Positions 23,917 to 29,173 of a DNA stretch of 29,173 nt are shown piece by piece. Within the stretch, counting starts at the first letter, position 1, and each line of letters begins with the position of its first letter. The stretch comes from Euryarchaeota archaeon UBA443 (GTDB lineage: Archaea > Thermoplasmatota > Poseidoniia > Poseidoniales > Poseidoniaceae), in NCBI GenBank assembly GCA_002499195.1, contig DAKS01000029.1:894-30066 (forward strand). The letters run 5' to 3'. Both the position numbers and the translations under genes were made by a program. The notes under the pieces are model-generated. The model did not search any database and had not been told where the DNA came from. It was given only the letters and a program-made list of their open reading frames with translations.

Positions 23917-24491
23917 ATCCGAGGCAAATCGATGACGTGGATTTTGTGTGGAACTGTTTTGTCATTTAATTCAATACCAATGAATTCGTCAATGATCTGG
24001 CCGTTCCATCGCTGACAAATACGTTCAGCAGTAATCAATCCCGCTTCGTTTCGAGGATGGACGGTAATCTCGATCCGGAAAATAGAATCTCTTGAATTAA
24101 GCCATTCGAGAACCGCATCTACTGCATTTGAAGCGATACGACGATTTCTGAAACCTTTACGTACCCAATAACCGAGATTGTAATTCGAATGAACCAATTG
24201 CATCTCATCACCAAGTCCAATCAATCCAATGAATGTGTTTTCATCATCATGAATGGACCAAAAATGAACGCGGTCAGCATTCGAAAGATGCTCTAAGTCA
24301 TGCAACATATCTGACAATTGGCGCGTGATATCTTCATCACTCCTCAACCAAGGCAAGGCCGCCTTTGCAGATTCCGAATCTTCCGAATAAGCATCGATGA
24401 CCATGGGTAGAATGGCTTTGGAAACTGGACGTAGAGAATATCCTCCGGCCAAATCTGGAAGATTCGGTGTTGGTGGCATAAAATCCCTCAT
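23913..24491 (-). CDS. GNAT-family N-acetyltransferase (RimJ/RimL-like)
   Basis: A 192-residue GNAT-fold protein. SLRPVSKAILPMVIDAY begins the fold, FIGLIGLGDEM is the central strand, and NLGYWVRKGFRNRRIASNAV contains the acetyl-CoA pyrophosphate-binding loop (the R/Q-x-x-G/R-x-G/A region in degenerate form), followed by RIEITVHPRNEAGLITAERI, typical of RimJ/RimL-type enzymes. The acceptor is unknown. It is the middle gene of a coupled trio: its ATG overlaps the stop of the zinc-ribbon protein gene by 4 bp, and its own stop overlaps the deacetylase start. Confidence 0.87.
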   Translation of the reverse strand: MRDFMPPTPNLPDLAGGYSLRPVSKAILPMVIDAYSEDSESAKAALPWLRSDEDITRQLSDMLHDLEHLSNADRVHFWSIHDDENTFIGLIGLGDEMQLVHSNYNLGYWVRKGFRNRRIASNAVDAVLEWLNSRDSIFRIEITVHPRNEAGLITAERICQRWNGQIIDEFIGIELNDKTVPHKIHVIDLPRM

Positions 24492-25588
24492 GCAGACAGA
24501 TGTGCGATTGCGTTCATGACGCTCTCATCATTTGGGTAAATACGACGTGCCATTTCGAGCATCCAATTCAGATGCTCAGCACGTCCTGATTGTTGTAAGA
24601 TAAGGCCAATATGATACAACAAGGAAACATCATCACCAAGATGAGGGCCGAGCGCGTCAATGTTATGCTCAGCTTCTTGGATTTTACCTGCTCGAACCAA
24701 TCCCAATGACTCAACTACGATACGATGAACTTCTCGTGGATCCATTGGCTCTCCAGCAGGCCAAGGCCAAATCCGTGAACCATTTACAACTTCAGGCGCA
24801 CCAACATCACCATCATCTACCTGTTCTGGTGAAGATTCAACCACCTCGTCCTCAGGCAACTCGGGAACCACATCCTCCTCCGGTAATTCAGGGACGGCCG
24901 GCTCCTCAGGTACTTCTGGAGCAACCTCATCCATATCTTCAGGCAACTCAGGTATACTTGCCTCCTCTTCACCGATTTCATCAGGAATATCAGGAATTGA
25001 GATCTCTTCAGGAGGCAATGGCAATTCTTCATCGGTATCAGGAAGGTCTGGAATATCTTCTGGCGAAGGTCCGACGGAGCCGGTGAAATCGACATCCTCC
25101 TCTTCATCGCTTGTTTGAATCAATTGTCCCTGTCCAGTGTGTACAGGTTCTGCAACTTCATCGAGTGGATTTGAATCAGGAAGTTCAAATCGGTCTTCGA
25201 TGACAGGTGCATCTTCTGTGGTTAATTCAACCTCTTCTTGTCCTTCGAATTCAACGGTTTCCGATAGTGTTGGGCCTTCACTATCGATGAAGGAGAATTC
25301 ACCATTTGAGAGATCCTCTTCATATTGGTCGACCTCGATAGCCACGTCCTCGAGATCCAAAACCGCTTCAACGGCGAATTCTTCTTCCTCAACATCATCA
25401 TCGTTCATGAGTGTTGAAAGAAGATCGTTTTGAACATCGGAAGCAACCTCAAGATGTTGGTCTCGGGCAGGTTTGTCCAAATCATAGTAGCACTGAACGC
25501 ATGTGGAGGCATCGACATCGTTAGGAACGCCGCAAAATGGACAAGGGTTTCCATCACCCTCTCCTTCTTTCTTGCGCTTCCAAAACAT
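24488..25588 (-). CDS. zinc-ribbon protein with long acidic Pro-rich linker and TPR-like C-terminus
   Basis: A 366-residue protein of unrecognised family. Residues 16-33 hold two C-x2-C pairs (CPFC and CVQC, C16, C19, C30, C33), a zinc ribbon. Residues about 65-285 are an extended Glu/Asp/Pro-rich linker with repeating ELPE, IPDLPD and PELPEED-type units, probably disordered. Residues about 285-366 (PREVHRIVVESLGLVRAGKI onward) form helix pairs resembling tetratricopeptide repeats. The frame extends to 25741, but the ATG at 25586-25588 (MFWKRKKEGEGDG) lies just before the zinc ribbon and avoids the divergent helicase gene. First gene of a coupled trio with GNAT and deacetylase. It may be a scaffold or regulator. 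Confidence 0.75.
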   Translation of the reverse strand: MFWKRKKEGEGDGNPCPFCGVPNDVDASTCVQCYYDLDKPARDQHLEVASDVQNDLLSTLMNDDDVEEEEFAVEAVLDLEDVAIEVDQYEEDLSNGEFSFIDSEGPTLSETVEFEGQEEVELTTEDAPVIEDRFELPDSNPLDEVAEPVHTGQGQLIQTSDEEEDVDFTGSVGPSPEDIPDLPDTDEELPLPPEEISIPDIPDEIGEEEASIPELPEDMDEVAPEVPEEPAVPELPEEDVVPELPEDEVVESSPEQVDDGDVGAPEVVNGSRIWPWPAGEPMDPREVHRIVVESLGLVRAGKIQEAEHNIDALGPHLGDDVSLLYHIGLILQQSGRAEHLNWMLEMARRIYPNDESVMNAIAHLSA

Positions 25589-25698
25589 TGTCTCGCCTAC
25601 TTTCTCGGTAGGCACTTGTGGTTTAAGCATCACCATCCCATGAGCGATGAATGCTTCATTCGCCATAGTCTGAAATGATGGCAAGAGGTGGAGAAGAC

Positions 25699-27702
25699 AT
25701 GGGCGAGCGAGGAAAGGTCCGGCGCATGGACAGTTCATCATCGCCGATAGACGTTGAAGTCGAAGGCGAAGAGGGAGGTATATGGCGACGCGGCCAAGAC
25801 CATTTCCGCCACTTCACTTCACTCCTTGAGGATGAATTAGAAGAAGAAACATCGATGATTCAGGAACGTTGGTCTTCATGGTCGCACCATCGTCTGCAAG
25901 CCTCAGGTCTCGCGCTTCTTGGTTTGAAAGGTCGAACAAATGGTAAACTCTACGGCGAGGATATTCTCGTTTTCGAACATCCGGATAGACAACGCCTCGC
26001 CCAACATCGATTTACCCACGGTGATATCGTTGTCATCAGTCGTTCTAAGCCTCTTGGTGAGAAAACCATTGAAGGAATTGTGCTCGAGCGAGGACCAACA
26101 CGATTGCGAGTCGTTGTAGCTCAACGACCAAAAGATCTCAGAAAAGGGACATGGCGTCTTGATAGAGGAGCGAATAGAGTTGCTCACGACCGAATGCAAG
26201 AAGCGCTAGAAATGTTTCATTCCACCGAAGTAGACAGGGGAACTATCCTCCGCGATGTTTTGTTAGGACAAGTCCATGATCCCGAAGATAACGCTTCCAT
26301 GCCTCCGAAAATTTCGGGAAAGTACAATCGATCAAAGGCGGTGCAGGATGAACTGAATCCATCCCAAATCGATGCAATGAATGCAGCAATGAAACGCCGC
26401 TTAACCATTATTCAAGGCCCCCCAGGGACGGGAAAAACACATACTGCTGTGGCAACACTTGCTCAACTTGCTAGCGAAGGCCGTGGGCCGATTCTGGCGA
26501 CTGCTGAGTCCAATGTTGCCGTAGATAATTTGTTGGAGGGGTTGTTAGATTTAGGAATCCGCGCAGTTCGAATAGGTCGCCCAGTGAAGGTTCGCGAGAC
26601 GTTGCGTATGGCAACGCTCGACGCTCAATTAGAAGACCATCCCAAGCAAGATGAACTCGCCATAGTTCGCGATGAAATGGATGAAGTTCACAGAGCATTA
26701 CCCAAACTCAAAGGACGAGAAAAAGGATTAGCACATCGTGATATTCAATATAATAAGAAAGAGATTCGTCGTCTTGAGAAAGAAATGATTGCATCGGTTC
26801 TTGATAATGCTGAGGTAATTTGTTCCACAAATATCGGTTCAGGACATCGTATTCTCGGAGGTCGCCGTTTTCCCATTGTTTTGATGGATGAAGCAACTCA
26901 AGCGATTGAACCGAGTGCATTGATTCCGATTACCAAAGGATGTCGTCAACTGATATTGGTAGGGGATCACAAGCAATTGCCGCCGACTGTGATTTCGAAG
27001 AAAGCGGAACGTGGAGGGCTAGGCCGCTCATTGTTTGAGCGTTTAATCGACGTAGGAATCCAAACAAATCTTCTCGATGTTCAGTATAGAATGCATCCAG
27101 TGCTGAGAGAGTTTCCAAGTGCTCGATTTTACGATGACCGTCTGAATGATGGATGCACTGCGGCTGAACGCCCTTCTCCCGCAGGCATTCTTTGGCCTGA
27201 CTGGGACCATCCATTTACATTCATTCCACTTACGGGAGTGGAAGATGAAGAGCAGGAAGGAGGGAGTCGAAGCAATCCTATCGAAGCTGCTAGAATTTAT
27301 GATTTGGTTCAGGGATTGCTACAACCAGGGGATGTCCAAGCCTCTGAAATTGGTATAATTACTCCTTATAGTGGGCAGGTCCGAGCCCTTTCAGACATCT
27401 TTGATAGTAACAAAGGACGCGAGGAAGGAGGCCAATTCGCAGGTCTTGAAATCAATACTGTTGATGGGTATCAAGGCCGAGAAAAAGATGTCATCATCTT
27501 TTCCGCAGTCCGATCAAATCCTGATGGCGTTGTTGGTTTCTTGAGCGATCAACGCCGCCTCAATGTTGCTATTACGCGAGCAAAACGTGGCCTCATCGTC
27601 GTTGGCGATCCACAAACTCTGCGTTACGACCCGACCTGGAGATCATGGTTGGATTGGGCCGAGGAACGCGGTCTTTTCGCATGGCACTTGGTCAATGGCT
27701 AA
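25699..27702 (+). CDS. superfamily 1B helicase, Upf1/IGHMBP2-like
   Basis: A 667-residue ATP-dependent DNA/RNA helicase. The N-terminal region (HFRHFTSLLEDELEEETSM, 35-53) and the beta-barrel-like segment about 70-145 match domain 1B of the Upf1/SMUBP-2 group. Helicase motifs: Walker A GPPGTGKT (240-247), motif Ia TAESNVAVDNLLEGLL, Walker B VLMDEATQ (DEAT 397-400), motif III VGDHKQLPPTV (421-431), motif IV DVQYRMHP, motif V NTVDGYQGREKDVIIFS and motif VI RRLNVAITRAKRGLIVVGD. Possible starts are ATGs at 25675, 25678, 25699 and 25726; GAGGTG at 25685 is properly spaced for 25699, which I chose with modest confidence. It is divergent from the zinc-ribbon gene and followed by the RDD gene. Confidence 0.93.
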   Translation: MGERGKVRRMDSSSSPIDVEVEGEEGGIWRRGQDHFRHFTSLLEDELEEETSMIQERWSSWSHHRLQASGLALLGLKGRTNGKLYGEDILVFEHPDRQRLAQHRFTHGDIVVISRSKPLGEKTIEGIVLERGPTRLRVVVAQRPKDLRKGTWRLDRGANRVAHDRMQEALEMFHSTEVDRGTILRDVLLGQVHDPEDNASMPPKISGKYNRSKAVQDELNPSQIDAMNAAMKRRLTIIQGPPGTGKTHTAVATLAQLASEGRGPILATAESNVAVDNLLEGLLDLGIRAVRIGRPVKVRETLRMATLDAQLEDHPKQDELAIVRDEMDEVHRALPKLKGREKGLAHRDIQYNKKEIRRLEKEMIASVLDNAEVICSTNIGSGHRILGGRRFPIVLMDEATQAIEPSALIPITKGCRQLILVGDHKQLPPTVISKKAERGGLGRSLFERLIDVGIQTNLLDVQYRMHPVLREFPSARFYDDRLNDGCTAAERPSPAGILWPDWDHPFTFIPLTGVEDEEQEGGSRSNPIEAARIYDLVQGLLQPGDVQASEIGIITPYSGQVRALSDIFDSNKGREEGGQFAGLEINTVDGYQGREKDVIIFSAVRSNPDGVVGFLSDQRRLNVAITRAKRGLIVVGDPQTLRYDPTWRSWLDWAEERGLFAWHLVNG

Positions 27703-27730
27703 CGCGCAGGTTCAACAACGAACAATTACT

Positions 27731-27735
27731 GGAGG
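27731..27735 (+). promoter_or_regulatory. Shine-Dalgarno site deciding the RDD protein start
   Basis: GGAGG lies 4 bases before the ATG at 27740. It favours this start over the in-frame ATG at 27695, which overlaps the helicase stop by 8 bases and has no SD. Confidence 0.6.
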
Positions 27736-27739
27736 CATC

Positions 27740-28300
27740 ATGGCGGAAAGTCCGGTAGCGGTCTATCAAGGAGGGACCCTCGCCCAACAAGCCCTCTCAA
27801 GCGCACCTGAAGGTATGCTTATCGCACCTATTTGGCGCCGTATTGCGGCATTTGCAATCGATGTCGTTGCAATCTCTTTATTACTTCAAATGCTTACTAG
27901 ATTTACGTTTCTTGGAATTCTGATCAGTTGGAATTATCTCGTCGAGGATGCGCGTTATGCAGCATCCTTCCTCATGACGTGGGCGATCTTCTTTACTTCG
28001 CTTTGGTTGTACTGGAAGTATACTGGCCGTGCATATGGGCGTTCACTTGGACAGCGAGCGTTTCGAATCGCTATTGTACACGACAATGGGACATTGCTTG
28101 AATTGCACCATTTTGGACCAAGAGCGTTCCATAAATTGCGCTATCTCGTCCCAGTTCTTGGCTGGTTTTTTGGATTAAGGGATATTCTACGCGCGCGTTC
28201 AAAAACTGCAGAATATCGAACATCGATTGATGTTAGGAACCATACCGTCGCTGCAGTTGACTGGTCTCTGCCAAGTGATACGCGCTTGAACTTAAAGTGA
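27740..28300 (+). CDS. RDD-family membrane protein
   Basis: A 186-residue membrane protein of the RDD family. APIWRRIAAFAIDVVAISLLL contains the conserved Arg and Asp in the first membrane helix, a second and third hydrophobic stretch follow (about 55-65 and 80-100), and GRAYGRSLGQRAFRIAIV is the characteristic second family motif. RDD proteins are of uncertain function; some act in ion or substrate transport. The first 25 residues are soluble. It follows the helicase by 37 bp, likely in the same transcript, and is followed after 30 bp by the SGPP-repeat protein gene. Confidence 0.85.
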   Translation: MAESPVAVYQGGTLAQQALSSAPEGMLIAPIWRRIAAFAIDVVAISLLLQMLTRFTFLGILISWNYLVEDARYAASFLMTWAIFFTSLWLYWKYTGRAYGRSLGQRAFRIAIVHDNGTLLELHHFGPRAFHKLRYLVPVLGWFFGLRDILRARSKTAEYRTSIDVRNHTVAAVDWSLPSDTRLNLK

Positions 28301-28330
28301 TGAAGGGTCTACGCTAGACAGGTGAGAGGG

Positions 28331-29173
28331 ATGAATCAAGAACATACTGCAACCGCCGGTTCGCTTTCAGTAATCCTACAATCCGTTCGGATGGAAATCG
28401 ATGATGATGATGAGGACGTCGTTGAAGTCACACTCAACTTAACCAACGAATCATCTATTCCGCTCGGTGGAATCGCTGCAACTATTGCAACAAGTCTTGG
28501 TGCCAAAGTAGAACCAATAGAAGGAGTATCTTCTATTGGCCCAGGACTTACTCGTTCGTTCTCATTTGCTTTCAAACTCAGTGATGGAGAATGGACCTTT
28601 TCGCTCGAGGGTCAAGGCCAATCATTGACACTTGGGCCTTACGATGCCGAATTTGAATTTCAACAAACCAAGGGACGGAAACTTGGAAATGCTGTTGGTT
28701 CTAGCCTTTTTTCAGGAGCGTTTGATGAAAATCTCGGAGATTTCGGTAACGTGCAAGAACGAGAACTCATAGATTCGAATCAAGTTCAGATGTCTACTTT
28801 CTTTGGCGAAAATGCTGAAGGAGGGACCACTAAGATCAGTGCAGGAACCTTCGATAATGTCGAAGAGGATGGGCCAAGGACTCCTCCATGGGAGCAGAAT
28901 GAGCCCGAATCACCATCCTCTTCTGCAGATGTGTTGCTCAAAACGCCAACGTCCGATCCACTTCTATCGACTCCTTTGGTAAGTGAACCGGTAGAACCAA
29001 CGCTAGAAGCTCCTTCTCAACCTGTTGAGGAAGAATCTCCTGTCCAAGAAGAGCCAGTTGTTCATACAGAAGCAACACCCCCTCCTCTTCCATCAGGGCC
29101 GCCCAGTCCTTCATCAGGCCCTCCTAGCGGCCCGCCTTCTGGTCCATCAGGCCCACCCTCAGGCCCTCCTAGC
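28331..29173 (+). CDS. beta-sandwich domain protein with acidic/Pro linker and SGPP repeats (3' end outside window)
   Basis: The frame opens at the ATG at 28331, preceded directly by GAGAGGG, and is still open after 281 residues at the window edge. Residues about 10-112 alternate hydrophobic and polar residues like an Ig/CARDB-type beta-sandwich (VEVTLNLTNESSIPLGGI, then WTFSLEGQGQSLTLGPYDAE), with an Asp/Glu patch at 24-30. Residues about 115-250 are low-complexity and acidic. Residues about 254-281 are tandem SGPP, PSSGPP and SGPPSGPP units. No signal peptide is evident at the start, so it may be cytoplasmic. The layout of a folded domain followed by a disordered acidic linker recalls the zinc-ribbon protein at 24488. 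Function unknown. Confidence 0.8.
   Translation, partial: MNQEHTATAGSLSVILQSVRMEIDDDDEDVVEVTLNLTNESSIPLGGIAATIATSLGAKVEPIEGVSSIGPGLTRSFSFAFKLSDGEWTFSLEGQGQSLTLGPYDAEFEFQQTKGRKLGNAVGSSLFSGAFDENLGDFGNVQERELIDSNQVQMSTFFGENAEGGTTKISAGTFDNVEEDGPRTPPWEQNEPESPSSSADVLLKTPTSDPLLSTPLVSEPVEPTLEAPSQPVEEESPVQEEPVVHTEATPPPLPSGPPSPSSGPPSGPPSGPSGPPSGPPS
29090..29173 (+). repeat. tandem Pro/Gly/Ser codon repeats (SGPP), running off the window edge
   Basis: Short repeated units of the type TCAGGCCCTCCTAGC encode Ser-Gly-Pro-Pro-Ser runs. At least five Gly-Pro-Pro/Gly-Pro-Ser units are visible before the edge. Codons within the units vary (GGC/GGT/GGG, CCT/CCG/CCA/CCC), so selection appears to act on the peptide, not only on DNA slippage. 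Confidence 0.75.

Noticed and set aside
25137..25433. 98-residue Ser-rich plus-strand frame
   Set aside because: It is the reverse complement of the acidic Glu/Asp codons (GAA, GAT) of the zinc-ribbon protein, which read as TTC, TCA and similar Ser-rich codons on the other strand.
27563..27739. Upstream start for the RDD protein inside the helicase gene
   Set aside because: It would overlap the helicase motif VI region in another frame; an SD-led ATG exists at 27740.
1..29173. tRNA or rRNA genes, CRISPR arrays, insertion sequences, integrases, toxin-antitoxin or phage-defence genes
   Set aside because: Intergenic gaps are at most about 110 bp and none shows a cloverleaf, direct-repeat/spacer pattern or terminal inverted repeats. 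The RHH domain is not part of an antitoxin since it is fused to fumarase and has no toxin partner.

Overview
The window looks like a stretch of archaeal chromosome, most likely a marine Group II euryarchaeon (Candidatus Poseidoniia) or close relative. The archaeal evidence is an archaeal-type 4-phosphopantoate--beta-alanine ligase, a FEN-1 flap endonuclease with a C-terminal PCNA-binding (PIP) motif, a THUMP/Trm-G10-type tRNA methyltransferase and an Upf1/IGHMBP2-type helicase. Mixed with these are bacterial-looking genes: an AceE-type pyruvate dehydrogenase E1, a class II fumarase, a BtuE-like glutathione peroxidase and an iron-sulfur photolyase. Very tight gene packing, photolyase, and secreted proteins with GCTD...DDGSC and SGPP repeats also fit a surface-ocean archaeon. 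The lineage is an inference from gene content, not a computed placement.

Layout. 2-172 is the tail of a membrane protein. 282-2659 (minus) is a cofactor operon: nadC, phosphopantothenate synthesis, and an unknown coiled-coil/winged-helix protein. 2740-4636 (plus) holds an FAD oxidoreductase and an exonuclease III-type AP endonuclease. 4626-5363 (minus) is a TauE/SafE permease and 5451-7082 (plus) an FeS photolyase. 7086-8681 (minus) is a ribbon-helix-helix domain fused to fumarase, divergent from a small membrane protein (8774-9160). 9161-10898 (minus) runs cyclophilin, isoaspartyl peptidase, small coiled-coil protein; a glutathione peroxidase (11010-11465) and a YkgJ-like Cys cluster protein (11527-11928) face the other way. 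11897-13015 (minus) is the tRNA methyltransferase, divergent from FEN-1 (13092-14120). 14123-16605 (minus) is a pair of GT4 glycosyltransferases.

16719-17831 (plus) is a lipoprotein with two Cys repeats and a PI-PLC-like domain. 17815-18849 (minus) is a CaiB/BaiF CoA-transferase with a short C-terminus. 18902-23132 (plus) holds a polytopic membrane protein and AceE. 23119-25588 (minus) is a translationally coupled trio: zinc-ribbon/acidic protein, GNAT acetyltransferase, polysaccharide deacetylase. 25699-29173 (plus) holds the helicase, an RDD membrane protein and an unfinished SGPP-repeat protein.

The genes are mostly central metabolism, DNA/RNA maintenance and cell-surface functions. I see no rRNA, tRNA, CRISPR array, insertion sequence, phage or integrase. 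The only gene-free stretches are about 110 bp or shorter. The most unusual items are the RHH-fumarase fusion with a palindrome in its promoter region, the orphan bacterial-type AceE, the photolyase with a shortened cluster loop, and the repeat-bearing lipoprotein phospholipase-like protein.
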